A DNA stretch of 64,000 bases from Prolixibacter sp. NT017 (GCF_009617875.1 NZ_BLAV01000001.1:1674001-1738000), one strand, 5' to 3'. Shown: positions 27,542-36,590, counted from the stretch's first letter. The notes: generated by a model not told the origin, from the letters alone. Numbers and translations are program-made.

Positions 27542-27808
27542 CTACTGTTTGGGGCCAGACTTTTTTCGAATCTCTAATTTGTAGTCCTGCTCAGCAATGT
27601 CAATTATCGTATTCAGGCCCACATTTTTCATCTTCGCCAGTTCAAGCTGTTTTTCCAGCTCTTTGATACGCTTCTCCAGCGCTTTTACATCTGTTCTTTC
27701 TTTTCCACTCATCGCCTGTAAAGATAAGTGAATATCATCGGAATAACGTTCCTGCCAGTTCCTGATAATGCGCCGGTACTGGGAACCTAAATCAAACCGG
27801 TCGCGTGC
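27542..27808 (-). pseudogene. IS3-family OrfA, N-terminus lost
   Basis: The readable part, FDLGSQYRRIIRNW.. through RIKELEKQLELAKMKN.. and ..KSGPKQ, is the end of an OrfA helix-turn-helix followed by its leucine-zipper helix. The first about 30-40 codons are replaced by the second end-like repeat at 27810. The open frame continues beyond into unrelated sequence up to 27916, but those residues are not transposase. Confidence 0.75.
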
Positions 27809-27809
27809 C

Positions 27810-27855
27810 TGACCTCTCCTAAAATAGCTTGACAGATTTATACTTAATTGGAGAG
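27810..27855. repeat. IS end sequence, right copy of the direct repeat
   Basis: TGACCTCTCCTAAAATAGC.. matches 26387-26432. In this copy the core is bracketed by CCTCTCC and GGAGAGG, which form a 7-bp inverted repeat. It ends 9 bases before the stop codon of the 4Fe-4S protein gene. Confidence 0.65.
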
Positions 27856-27864
27856 GGGATAAGG

Positions 27865-28098
27865 TTATTCTTCCCGTGTGCTGTTCAGGTAATAGCTTAA
27901 TGCTCCGGAGGGACATTGAGCTATCTGGTCTTTGAGCTCAGCGGTGGTGGCTTTGTCGATGGTTACCCAGGGCCGCTCTCCGGGATGGTAGACTTTGGGC
28001 AGGGTCTTTACGCATACGCCCGAGTGAATGCATCGTCCGGGTTTCCAAACGATAGTTAACTCACCATTGGTGTATTACTTGATGATTTCCTTCTCCAT
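27865..28098 (-). pseudogene. YjdI-type 4Fe-4S mono-cluster protein with in-frame TAA at codon 8
   Basis: Reading from the ATG at 28098 gives MEKEIIK, then TAA (28077-28075), then a clean frame to 27865. That frame carries CIHSGVCVKTLPKVY, ERPWVTIDKAT and CPSGALSYY. This is the DUF1271/Fer4_19 family (E. coli YjdI), a single-cluster ferredoxin-like protein. No alternative ATG, GTG or TTG is available soon after the stop, so the gene is probably inactive unless the stop is a sequence error. The preceding GNAT gene ends 2 bases before the ATG, the same pairing as yjdJ-yjdI in E. coli. Confidence 0.75.
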
Positions 28099-28100
28099 AA

Positions 28101-28394
28101 TCAGCGAATATTTACTCCTTTTAATACCAATGATTTCCATTCGGGATTCCGCGCTATAAAGGTGGCCACAAACGGACAGAGCGGAACAAGTGTAAGCTCT
28201 TTTTCTTTGACGTCTTCCAATGCCTGCCTGACCAGCTCCATACCAATTCCCTGACCTTTCAGTTCGGGAGGAACCTCGGTATGTGTCAGGTAAATGGTTC
28301 CCTGCGCCTTGATGTATTCAATTTTGGGCGTGAGTTCGCCAATATGAAATTCATATTGCTTCTTCTCTTCGTTGTCAAACAGTTGATGTTCCAT
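28101..28394 (-). CDS. GNAT-fold N-acetyltransferase-like protein (YjdJ type)
   Basis: The 97-residue protein starting at MEHQLFDNEEK shows HTEVPPELKGQGIGMELVRQAL, the acetyl-CoA pyrophosphate-binding motif A of GNAT enzymes. LVPLCPFVATFIARNPEW follows. This compact form is PF14542 (Acetyltransf_CG). The frame extends upstream to 28478, but that part lacks homology and the ATG at 28394 gives the family length. It forms an operon-like pair with the YjdI-type gene. Substrate unknown. Confidence 0.85.
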   Translation of the reverse strand: MEHQLFDNEEKKQYEFHIGELTPKIEYIKAQGTIYLTHTEVPPELKGQGIGMELVRQALEDVKEKELTLVPLCPFVATFIARNPEWKSLVLKGVNIR

Positions 28395-28516
28395 GCTGTT
28401 TAGGTGTAATTTGCTGTTTTTCCCGATATGTTTACCGTTACGTGTGGAAAATGAAAAGGGTTTCGGACGTGGGTTCAAGGAAACGTTAAATCAATCATCG
28501 GGAGATGTCGTATAAC

Positions 28517-29365
28517 TTATCTGTGTTCGTTTATGAACCTGATGATTTCATTCTCAAATCGTAAAAGAATTTCCTGATTGAATGGGATATGCCCCATTTG
28601 GGGAATTAAAACCAATTCAGCGTTTTCAATACATTCGGCTGTTTGTATGCCTCCGTACTTATCGACCAGGTAATCTTCCTCACCGTGGATAACCAATGTC
28701 GGTATTTTAACATGCTTCAACGCTTCGGTCCGGTCTGTGAGGTTGGCCTGTGCCTTCACATGCGATTCACCCAGTGGTCCGGTAATTTCCTGACGGGCAT
28801 ATATGTTCCTTGTGTATTCAACTGCCAGCTCCTTATCGAAAGTTGCCGTTCCGTTTAAATATTCCCAAACCGGCAAAAATTCGTCGATATCCTTATTGTA
28901 GTTGTTTTGTGGTTGACATTCCATAAATATCTCCCATGTTTTATCCGGCGGCAGGGGAACTTTGGGAGAATTTGTTGAAGAAGAGGCCGATATCATGGAA
29001 CGGATTCTTTTAGGATAATGAATCGCTAACAGTTGCGCAATGAATCCACCCATGGAATGGCCAACAACATGTGCTTTCTCCACGTTCAGCGAATCCATGA
29101 TGGACAATGCGTCCCGGGCCAGTTGGAGCACATCGTAGGGATGCTCTTCGAAATTGATTTTGGAGGAATAACCGAAATCGCGGTGGTCGTATTTGATGAC
29201 GAAAAATCCATCATTTACTAAACGGTTGCACAATCGCTCTGACCAAAACGAGCTGTTGGCACCGGCACCGGAAATAAACAGAGAAGCTTCATTCTCTGAA
29301 TTGCCATAAGTCTCGACCCACAGTTTCATCTGATTGGCAACTTCGATAAACCGTTCGTTTTTCAT
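28517..29365 (-). CDS. Alpha/beta hydrolase
   Basis: The 282-residue protein has FISGAGANSSFWSERL (oxyanion region), YDHRDFGYSS, VVGHSMGGFIAQ (nucleophile elbow GHSMG), VIHGEEDYLV (acid) and MGHIPFNQ (His). These are complete catalytic features of the abhydrolase_1 fold. Its substrate is unknown; related proteins include esterases and polyketide-decarboxylating hydrolases such as RdmC. It lacks a signal peptide, so it acts in the cytoplasm. It is followed by the GNAT gene 122 bases downstream on the same strand. Confidence 0.9.
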   Translation of the reverse strand: MKNERFIEVANQMKLWVETYGNSENEASLFISGAGANSSFWSERLCNRLVNDGFFVIKYDHRDFGYSSKINFEEHPYDVLQLARDALSIMDSLNVEKAHVVGHSMGGFIAQLLAIHYPKRIRSMISASSSTNSPKVPLPPDKTWEIFMECQPQNNYNKDIDEFLPVWEYLNGTATFDKELAVEYTRNIYARQEITGPLGESHVKAQANLTDRTEALKHVKIPTLVIHGEEDYLVDKYGGIQTAECIENAELVLIPQMGHIPFNQEILLRFENEIIRFINEHR

Positions 29366-29813
29366 TCTTTCTGTGTTCCTGATTTTAGCAGCTTATCAAA
29401 ATTAGGGGTTTTTATGACTTGTATTATTTCTTGAACGGTCAATCATCCTGTTTAAGATTTCTGTTTTGTTAGTCTATATTTATCCTTTTCTGTCACCGAT
29501 ATTCACACCTTAATTCCTTGTAATGAATAGCGATTTGGAAAAATAATTCCGAAACTGGCTCAGTTTTTTGCTGGTTTTTACTGTAAAACGGCAGCCGGTG
29601 GACTCTTTTATAGTTGTTTTTATGATTTTTGCGTCATTATTAATGTGCAATGCTACAATTGATTAGAAAAAACGGCGGAAAAAATATTTTAATTTTATGT
29701 GACTGATAATGAATGCTTAAATGTTTTTTGGTGAAATTATTTTAGAGAAAACAAAAGATGATGTTTGGAATTCCGATACAATGCGTATATTGCGGCGTAT
29801 TAAATAAATAACA
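29366..29813. other. Intergenic region with long 5' leader of the cold-shock gene
   Basis: No gene is seen in about 450 very AT-rich bases. The half nearest 29814 probably includes an extended untranslated leader, as is common for cold-shock genes, but no defined structure could be confirmed by eye. Confidence 0.4.
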
Positions 29814-30005
29814 ATGAATAAAGGAACAGTAAAATTTTTTAATGACACCAAAGGTTTTGGTTTCATTAAAGACGAAGAATCAAACAATGAGTATTTTGTG
29901 CATGTAACCGGATTGGTTGATGAAATCCAGGAAAATGACGAAGTAACCTTCGATTTGCAAGAAGGAAGAAAAGGATTGAATGCGGTAAATGTTAAACTTG
30001 CGTAA
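29814..30005 (+). CDS. Cold-shock domain protein
   Basis: The 63-residue protein is a single cold-shock domain: GTVKFFNDTKGFGFIKDEE (RNP1 KGFGFI), EYFVHVTGL (RNP2-like) and DEVTFDLQEGRKGLNAVNVKLA. It binds single-stranded RNA or DNA as a chaperone. The C-terminus is short, typical of Bacteroidota CspA-like proteins. It is monocistronic, closed by a strong terminator. Confidence 0.95.
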   Translation: MNKGTVKFFNDTKGFGFIKDEESNNEYFVHVTGLVDEIQENDEVTFDLQEGRKGLNAVNVKLA

Positions 30006-30037
30006 GTAAGTTTAAACGACATATTCATTACGATTTT

Positions 30038-30066
30038 GAGCCTCACGGTTTGTGAGGCTTTTTTTA
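30038..30066 (+). terminator. Terminator of the cold-shock gene
   Basis: AGCCTCAC and GTGAGGCT make a perfect 8-bp stem followed by seven T. Confidence 0.9.
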
Positions 30067-30093
30067 TGTCCGAACGTTTGAGCCGAGATGTTA

Positions 30094-30993
30094 TTATCCA
30101 TTCCTCGTTCTTTCCATTTCTTCTCTAAAGAAATGCTCCAGGTGATGTTTCCCGCAGTTTGGGGCCAGTTGGTCATCGGCCATAAGTGTGAGGAAGAACT
30201 CGATGGGGCCGTATGTTTTGGATGAGGTGAATGTTCTCACGAGTCCGACGGTCATCCGACGAATCCAGTCGGGGAGATGTGTAATTTTAATCGGCTTATT
30301 CCAGGCTTTCAAAGCAAGAGTTGCCAATTCGTTTTGCGATAGGTTGTCCGGGCCGCCAACGGCAATTTCCTGTTCAGCAGAGGTAATGGCATCGACACAA
30401 ACCCGTGCCAAATCTTCACCATGAATGGGATTCATTTGATAGTGACCGTCTCCAAACAAATAAACCCTTCCTCCTTTTGCCATATCGAGAAAGTCGCGCA
30501 TGTCTGAAAAGAAGCCGTTAGGGCGCATCACGGTATAATCGAGCCCCGACGTTTTTAATGTATCCACGAAAGCTTCCTTAGCCTGGAAGATTTTCAGGTG
30601 GCGGTATTTATCTCCATTGATGGCCGAAACGTAGATGAACTTTCGTACGCCTGCTTTCTTTGCTTCGTTGAGCAAATTCAGGTTGGCCTGGTAATCTACG
30701 TCCATGTAACTAAGACCGTCTTTTTGTCGGGTGATACCGATGGAGGATATGACGGTCGTAATCCCATCAAATAATCCTTCGAGGGTTTTGGGCTGGGTAA
30801 CTTCTGCCCCTATGATTTCCCTGTTTTTTCCTTTGAGGTATTCGAGCTTTTCGGGTCGACGGGCAATGATTTTTGCCGATATACTTCGCCGAACCAATTC
30901 TTCCGCGATGTAGTGTCCAAGGTACCCGGTCGCACCTGCCAATAATACTTTTTCGGTTGTTTCTTCGGTGTTCATGTTACTATTTGTAGTCAT
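30094..30993 (-). CDS. NAD(P)-binding atypical SDR (NmrA/SDR_a5-like)
   Basis: The 299-residue protein opens with VLLAGATGYLGHYIAEEL (GxxGxxG) and IIARRPEKLEYL, where Arg suggests NADP preference. FIYVSAING and the DYTVMRPNGFF block follow. These features fit atypical SDRs related to NmrA and to the chloroplast divinyl-reductase-like group. No YxxxK dyad is evident, so it may be a redox sensor or a reductase of uncertain substrate. Start at 30993 or at the in-frame ATG at 30975. It converges with the cold-shock gene. Confidence 0.82.
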   Translation of the reverse strand: MTTNSNMNTEETTEKVLLAGATGYLGHYIAEELVRRSISAKIIARRPEKLEYLKGKNREIIGAEVTQPKTLEGLFDGITTVISSIGITRQKDGLSYMDVDYQANLNLLNEAKKAGVRKFIYVSAINGDKYRHLKIFQAKEAFVDTLKTSGLDYTVMRPNGFFSDMRDFLDMAKGGRVYLFGDGHYQMNPIHGEDLARVCVDAITSAEQEIAVGGPDNLSQNELATLALKAWNKPIKITHLPDWIRRMTVGLVRTFTSSKTYGPIEFFLTLMADDQLAPNCGKHHLEHFFREEMERTRNG

Positions 30994-31345
30994 TTTGTTA
31001 AGTCGTTTTGTTTTCCGTTTCAGCTCTTCAATCTATTCAATTTTGGAGTATATTTTCTGCGAATGTTTATGTAATTATTGAAATAATATATATTCGATTC
31101 AAAACTCTTGGTTGTCTGTACTTTTCGGATTCGCTACCAACTTACCTGGCTTTTCTTTGAAGACGGACTTGCACATGATTTTATCCTGACTTTTCCCGAA
31201 ATGAGTTTATTCGCTTCATTATGAGTAATTCGGATATTAAAATCTTTTATTTTCGATTCTGCTTTGTGACTTGAGCAAGTTACTTCCCTTTTCATTCGGT
31301 CTCATTTTATTGGGCGAAAAAGAATGCGAATGAGTTGTAATTTGC
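30994..31345. other. Intergenic region, no gene seen
   Basis: About 350 AT-rich bases separate two leftward genes. Both flanks transcribe leftward, so it probably holds the promoter of the NAD-binding protein. No hairpin or repeat stood out. Confidence 0.35.
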
Positions 31346-31630
31346 TTAAAGGCGCCATGTTCGCATGTGATCTTTGTTATTGTTTATCAATTGTTTGATG
31401 AAGTTTTCGTTGCTATTCTGTCCAGTTAGGGGCGATAAACGTTCAGCCGGTGCAATTTTCCTATTTACAATAATGAAGGTGGTCAAATCCGATGTGGCAG
31501 GGAGGGGATTTTGAGCTTCCAGACTCGTCACTTGAGTTCGTTTTGTCGGTTTCAGGCAACGATAAAGTGACTCACTTTGACTGCAAGTTGTGATGAAAAG
31601 AAGTGAATATAGAATCAGAAACTTTTGCAT
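31346..31630 (-). CDS. Small lipoprotein A (paralogue of 31736-31996)
   Basis: From the ATG at 31630 the 94-residue product starts MQKFLILYSLLFITTCSQSE, with a lipobox Cys at position 16. The body contains FIIVNRKIAPAERL. The next gene upstream encodes a shorter protein with the same signal sequence pattern and the phrase VIVNREIALHEAI. The two are tandem paralogues. No domain is recognisable; the remainder is polar and probably disordered. Function unknown. Confidence 0.55.
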   Translation of the reverse strand: MQKFLILYSLLFITTCSQSESLYRCLKPTKRTQVTSLEAQNPLPATSDLTTFIIVNRKIAPAERLSPLTGQNSNENFIKQLINNNKDHMRTWRL

Positions 31631-31735
31631 GACGTTTGTTTTTCTGTCAGCAAAATTAGGTAGGAACCCCGTCGACATCGTCCCAATTTATAAAACGGGA
31701 CTTCTTTTGGGAAAATTGATTTGTCGGCAGAATTG

Positions 31736-31996
31736 CTAGGGAAGTTCAGATGCGATTCTATTTACGGAAGTTTGAGCATTCAACTCGTCCCCGGTTGAGA
31801 TGATCGCTTCGTGTAAGGCAATTTCCCGGTTGACAATAACGGAAATGGCCAGGCCCGGACCTGAAACAGCTTGTTTCTTTGTCTCTGCATCAATGACACA
31901 ACTGTCGTCGACCGTTTTCCGACCGTGATGAAGTGCCCCGTTTTCGGTGCAGGCGGTGAACAAAAGCAGCATGTATAGAATCAGAAACTTTTTCAT
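31736..31996 (-). CDS. Small lipoprotein B (paralogue of 31346-31630)
   Basis: The 86-residue product begins MKKFLILYMLLLFTACTENG with a lipobox Cys at 16, then a short polar chain containing VIVNREIALHEAIISTGDELNAQ. Similarity to the downstream neighbour covers the signal peptide and the VNR-IA-E core. The 105 bases between them lack a terminator, so they could be co-transcribed. I see no known family. Confidence 0.55.
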   Translation of the reverse strand: MKKFLILYMLLLFTACTENGALHHGRKTVDDSCVIDAETKKQAVSGPGLAISVIVNREIALHEAIISTGDELNAQTSVNRIASELP

Positions 31997-32122
31997 GACA
32001 GTTGTTCGAAGTGTACGCTGTTTGTATTAATAGACTGTCTGAAAATGGAAAAGTTACGGTTTTGGGAATTTTTTTTTGAAAGGAGGTGTGTTTTTTGCAG
32101 AGTGCCCGAAGAATGCTGATAT

Positions 32123-32155
32123 AAAAAAAATCCCACAGAAGCTGTGAGATTTTTT
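32123..32155 (-). terminator. Terminator after the DUF3857 gene pair
   Basis: On the minus strand ATCTCACAG and CTGTGGGAT pair (one G-T) around a short loop and are followed by eight T. Confidence 0.85.
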
Positions 32156-32174
32156 AGAACTGAAAATATTGTTT

Positions 32175-34085
32175 CTATGTCTTCTTCACTAACACCACCT
32201 TTTGTCGTTCCTGTGTAGCGATACCCGAAAGGAAATGATTGATGGATTTGACGTCATCGGCTTTGTATTTTCCCCGGTGAATGACCACTTTCCGGGTTAC
32301 TTCAATGGAGTTGTTGTCATTCTGCCCATAGGTGATTTCGTAATCACCAAATGAGGAGGACAGTTCCCTCTTTGCCGGGAGGTATTCCACCTTAAAACCG
32401 TCAGGGATGTTGATGGTCAGTGTGTCTTTGTAAGTATAGCCTGTGCGCTGATAAATGTCTAGTTGACGGTTGGTTGAAAGATGCGACGGAAAACTATTCT
32501 CGATTAAAAAATTGGTGGCGACGAACAACCGGTTCCCGGTAGGCATGGCGTAACGACTGGTTTCGCCTTTTACATTCAGCTTTGCTTTGGCCGTGTCGGC
32601 AGAAATATCCCGCATGGAAAAGTTTTGAATTGTAAGTCCGGGAACATTCAACCAGCGGGTTAAGGCATCTTTTTGTTCTTTTGCTGACAAGTGGAGGACG
32701 CCGAAAACATCTTCAAACTCGCCTTCCTCGAATTTGGAATTCAGCTGGAATGATGCAGCACCATTGCTTTGCAGGTTGACCTGAATGTGTGCGTCCCGTC
32801 GGTTCTCTTTTTCTGTATACTTCGGTGTGCGTACCAGCTTTCCTCCGTCTGCCGAAATTTGCAGGGCATAGCGGTTGGCATTGTCCAGACTGATGTAACC
32901 AAAAGGAATTTGCTGATTGGTGCATTCCAGCCAAATGGTGTCTTGATCGAGGGGAACGAATAGTATTGCATGATTCATCTGGCTGGCACCGGGAAAGTCG
33001 GGGTACTTGATTTGCTTGTAATCGCCACTGCCGATAACTGTGTAGTACGAATCGATGCCGATGGCCTTTAACAACGAGCGGGTGTAGTTACTCAGTGCTT
33101 TGCAATCGCCGTATCCTTTCGCGTCCACATCTTCAGCCATGAGCGGTTGAAATCCCCCGATGCCCAACGCAATGTTGACGTAGCGTGTCTTCTTCTGCAT
33201 ATACCGGTATACTGCTTTTACCTTGTCACGTTTATTCGGTATGCTGTCAGTCAGCCTGACCAGTTTTAAGATGGTCTCCTCGGGCAGTATAGTCCGATCA
33301 CGGATAAGTTGGTATGTCCAGGCACCATATCCTTTCCAGGTTGCGAAATTCCCGGTTGAGCCTTCGTAAGACATCTCGTCCGGCGATAGAAGCACCGCCG
33401 GAAATACATCCATAAAATCGGGTGCGAGTCTTTCCCATTCGAGCGCTTTAAAACCTGACAGTTGCCAGTGGTAGGTGACGGCATTCTTTTCGGTCGTCTG
33501 GCTGAAGGCAAAATCATTGTTTAGCTCTTTGTGCCGCAATTGAAACTTGTCCGGTGTGATGAACGTCATTTCTGCTTTTTCCACGGAAGTGTTATAACCC
33601 GGAACCGGAACCCAGTTACCAAAGCCGACCAAATCGTTGTAATTGACTTTGTAATAGTATTCAGCGGTATATGGATAGAGCTTATACACCGGTCTGAAGA
33701 ACTTAACGCGGTTGTCACCGAACAGCGTATAGCTTTCGTTGTAAGCAAAATCACGAATATCTTTATTCCGGAGTCTCTTAACGGTTTTTCCGTGCGCGTC
33801 ATAGACGGTTCCACCAATCTGGGAAACGTTGGAGTTTTTGTCGTACATCACAGCGAGGTTAGCTTCGTCTCTTCCATTGCTGTTCAGAATGGTCGCAACG
33901 AAATGAACTTCCTTGCTATAGCTCCCGACGCCCGTTCGTTGGTAGGTGACCTTGTATTCCCGGATGACCGCATCAGCGTGCTTTTTCAGGGAGTCGGGAA
34001 TAGAAGCAGCATCCCGGCTGCTTTGCGAAAATACCGGGATGCTGAAGAAAAGAGTGCAGAGAAAAGTGAGCAATAATGTTTTCAT
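32175..34085 (-). CDS. Secreted DUF3857 / transglutaminase-like protein 1
   Basis: The 636-residue protein has a signal peptide (MKTLLLTFLCTLFFSIPVFS), an N-terminal DUF3857 domain (about 45-230) and a transglutaminase-core domain with GYGDCKALS (Cys328), MNHAILF (His372) and WLECTN. A beta-rich C-terminal tail follows. The Cys-His pair suggests a papain-like peptidase or amidase, acting in the periplasm or on the cell surface. Family members in gut relatives sit in polysaccharide- or peptide-processing contexts, but the substrate is unknown. Its start overlaps the stop of the upstream paralogue by one base (TAATG), so translation is probably coupled. Confidence 0.85.
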   Translation of the reverse strand: MKTLLLTFLCTLFFSIPVFSQSSRDAASIPDSLKKHADAVIREYKVTYQRTGVGSYSKEVHFVATILNSNGRDEANLAVMYDKNSNVSQIGGTVYDAHGKTVKRLRNKDIRDFAYNESYTLFGDNRVKFFRPVYKLYPYTAEYYYKVNYNDLVGFGNWVPVPGYNTSVEKAEMTFITPDKFQLRHKELNNDFAFSQTTEKNAVTYHWQLSGFKALEWERLAPDFMDVFPAVLLSPDEMSYEGSTGNFATWKGYGAWTYQLIRDRTILPEETILKLVRLTDSIPNKRDKVKAVYRYMQKKTRYVNIALGIGGFQPLMAEDVDAKGYGDCKALSNYTRSLLKAIGIDSYYTVIGSGDYKQIKYPDFPGASQMNHAILFVPLDQDTIWLECTNQQIPFGYISLDNANRYALQISADGGKLVRTPKYTEKENRRDAHIQVNLQSNGAASFQLNSKFEEGEFEDVFGVLHLSAKEQKDALTRWLNVPGLTIQNFSMRDISADTAKAKLNVKGETSRYAMPTGNRLFVATNFLIENSFPSHLSTNRQLDIYQRTGYTYKDTLTINIPDGFKVEYLPAKRELSSSFGDYEITYGQNDNNSIEVTRKVVIHRGKYKADDVKSINHFLSGIATQERQKVVLVKKT

Positions 34086-36142
34086 TAAATGTGTTTTAGT
34101 ACGACCAGTTCGTGCTGTTTGTCGATCATCATTTGGAAGAATTTCTTCAGTGATTCGTATTCGCTCGGTAGAAATACACTTTTGTTAATGTTCAACGATG
34201 AACTGACAATCAGGTTGCCTCCGAGGTTCTGAATCTGGAAAACAAATTGTGCTTCATTGTTCGGAAGAACCATTTTTACCGACTTTGGTGCTTCCTGAAG
34301 CTGGTAATTGGACGGTAACCTGTAAGTCTGAACTTGTTGAATATGGTAAGGATGATCGAATTCCACCGGATACTCCCTTTTTTCGATCTTAAATGGATTC
34401 TCCTCAAAATACGGTATGACTACCGGTGTGAAGTAGAGCATATCGCCGGGATTTGACGACAGGTGGCTATCGGAAAATTTGTAGGTGAGGTTTAGGTTAT
34501 GGTAGAGCGTGTCGAGACCTTTGACTTTGATTCCGTCGACATTCTGCAACTTGTTTTTATCATCCATTGCTTTGATAAAGTCTGCTGGCGAATCATATTT
34601 GCGGATTCTTTTCCTGAATTCGTAAGCGCCGTACCCCTTCAGGTTCATATTGGCCTGGCCGCTGATTGTTGCCGTGCTGTCCATCATCATCAGAACGCTG
34701 GACGTCATGGTAAAGGGCTGGTAGTTCATCAGGTTAATCCACTTGTCCTGAACATCACCAATGATTCGTCCTTTGTCGTTCAGGCAGCGGATAGGAAGCA
34801 GGTTGACTTCGGCGTCCCGGTCGGTGGCATCCATCAGGTAGGCTTTACCGTTGCTGAGTACCATGGCAACCACGTAGTTGAAACTACTGATAGATGGATG
34901 CGACGGATGAATAATACCATTGTCCTGTGTACTCAGTATGACAGGATAACTTTTGAAGCCCAGCTCGCGCAATAACCTGACAAGATTCAGGTTTACATCG
35001 GCGCAGTTTCCGGACCCATCTTTGAACGCTTTGTTCAAGGTCGTATTGGCATACTTGGTTTCGGAACCATCCCAGGCAATATGCTGTTTGATATATTCGA
35101 ATGCCTGGTTCATCATTTGCACTCCTTCAGCACCGCTTTTCTTCAACTCTTCAACTGCGTCCCGGATGTAACCGGCGCTGTTGAGCTGCTTCCCGAAATA
35201 TTGGTTCTCATTTAAGTTTTTATCGATGTCGGCCCAGGTTGTCGTGTAGTAGTCGATGGGTTCCCGCGGAAATTTTCTGTATTCAAGTTCGAATACCACT
35301 TTGGAAATATAATTCTCTTCGGTCCGGAGAAATTTCTCTTTCGGAAATGCCGGGATACTGTCAGCTGTATAATGGTAAATATTTTCGGTGTAGCTGAATG
35401 TCCCGGAACTCGTGTATGCCTTTTGTGAAATTCCCTCGGCTTTTTGATGATACGTGATGGTCAGTTTTTGAGCGCGTGTATCCTGGTCAAATTTCACCGG
35501 GTAGTAACCACGAAGGGTCTTGTTGTAATAGTAGTATTCGGGAATGATGGCGGTAAAATCACTGTATATCGTTGGAATGTCCCGTTGAAAATACCAGGGG
35601 CGGAGATTGAAGAAGTAGGTTGTACGAATCGTATAGTCAACTTCGATAATGGAACCAGCCTTCACATTCGGAAGGGCAAACTTAACCGTGTTCCAGTGTT
35701 CACTGGTTTCTTCTGTCATAACATCTTTGTTCTTCAGCTTGTCTTTTACCTCTTTCCCGTTTTCGAGATTATAGGTATACGCTTTCAGTGATGACAACTC
35801 TTCGTTTTGTCTTCCCTGGTAGAGTGGAATTTCGACGTTGGCGTAGTCAAATCCTTCGTTGTCGAGGATTTTGATACGGAAATGCCGGTTGATGTGTAAC
35901 TGAAAGCCCGTCCGGCTACTTTCAGGTTCATCCGACCTGACATTCTTGGCCATGTATTCGAAGTCGGCTTTTCCATAGTCGAAAATGAAATAGGCATGTG
36001 CATTCGAATCGATAGGGCAGTGGGTGGCTTTGAGGTTATTAATGTCAATTTGACCAGTTTTTGGTTCTTTCTGTGCGTTGACCTGTTGGATTGCAGTCAG
36101 GAGTAGAAACAGCACAAATATTAGACTGAAGCAAGTTTTCAT
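34085..36142 (-). CDS. Secreted DUF3857 / transglutaminase-like protein 2
   Basis: The 685-residue protein has a signal peptide ending VNAQ, then DUF3857 (about 60-280) and a transglutaminase core with GSGNCADVNLNLVRLL (Cys near residue 380) and LMDATDRDAEVNLLP (Asp). At the place of the catalytic His the sequence reads FNYVVAMV, so Tyr replaces His. This domain may be inactive or work differently from that of the downstream partner. A DUF3858-like tail follows. It is the first gene of a two-gene operon. Confidence 0.83.
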   Translation of the reverse strand: MKTCFSLIFVLFLLLTAIQQVNAQKEPKTGQIDINNLKATHCPIDSNAHAYFIFDYGKADFEYMAKNVRSDEPESSRTGFQLHINRHFRIKILDNEGFDYANVEIPLYQGRQNEELSSLKAYTYNLENGKEVKDKLKNKDVMTEETSEHWNTVKFALPNVKAGSIIEVDYTIRTTYFFNLRPWYFQRDIPTIYSDFTAIIPEYYYYNKTLRGYYPVKFDQDTRAQKLTITYHQKAEGISQKAYTSSGTFSYTENIYHYTADSIPAFPKEKFLRTEENYISKVVFELEYRKFPREPIDYYTTTWADIDKNLNENQYFGKQLNSAGYIRDAVEELKKSGAEGVQMMNQAFEYIKQHIAWDGSETKYANTTLNKAFKDGSGNCADVNLNLVRLLRELGFKSYPVILSTQDNGIIHPSHPSISSFNYVVAMVLSNGKAYLMDATDRDAEVNLLPIRCLNDKGRIIGDVQDKWINLMNYQPFTMTSSVLMMMDSTATISGQANMNLKGYGAYEFRKRIRKYDSPADFIKAMDDKNKLQNVDGIKVKGLDTLYHNLNLTYKFSDSHLSSNPGDMLYFTPVVIPYFEENPFKIEKREYPVEFDHPYHIQQVQTYRLPSNYQLQEAPKSVKMVLPNNEAQFVFQIQNLGGNLIVSSSLNINKSVFLPSEYESLKKFFQMMIDKQHELVVLKHI

Positions 36143-36590
36143 TATTCTTATTTTAAAGGTTAGAGGATTCCCATATTATTTGCATACATGAATTGCCCGG
36201 GCGTTTCGCGGCAGGTTATTCGTCTGGTAAAACGCAAAGCAATCTTATCAGGATACTATCCTGTTTTTATACCCTTAAAAAATAAACGATCCGACAAAGA
36301 CTCACCGAATAAATGAGGCGCTGCTTCAGGTAAAAAAGAAAGGTAAAAACTGCAGGGATGGTTTGTTTGATAAGTCCTCAGGTCTCATTTTCAAAGGAAT
36401 CGCAGATTTGTTTATTTTTATTGGTCCGCTTAAAGATAAAATCTTATCGCAACGGTACAAGAAATTGGCATTATGTTATTGGACAGTTGGGATTGATATG
36501 GCCGCCTGGTCTGTCGGGAATTCTAATTCCTGACTTCTCTATCAGTTTAGAAGAATTTCTAATTGTTCACATCTCACTATTCATTGCCTG
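36143..36590. other. Intergenic region, no gene seen
   Basis: About 450 bases hold only a weak plus-strand frame (36358-36645) without a ribosome site or homology, overlapping the end of the next gene. The part next to 36142 presumably carries the DUF3857 operon promoter. Confidence 0.35.

Larger units (their letters stand above)
26387..27816 (-). mobile_element. IS3-family insertion sequence, 5'-truncated
   Basis: The element contains the orfB integrase gene and the 3' part of orfA on the minus strand. Its expected right inverted repeat and the start of orfA are missing. At that position lies a second left-end-like sequence in direct orientation. The element is therefore probably a relic that lost its right end by recombination or by a second insertion, and it should not transpose by itself. 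Confidence 0.75.

Noticed and set aside
27542..27916. Full-length OrfA starting at 27916
   Set aside because: The first about 40 residues are read from the end repeat and from the antisense strand of the YjdI-type gene, not from transposase sequence.
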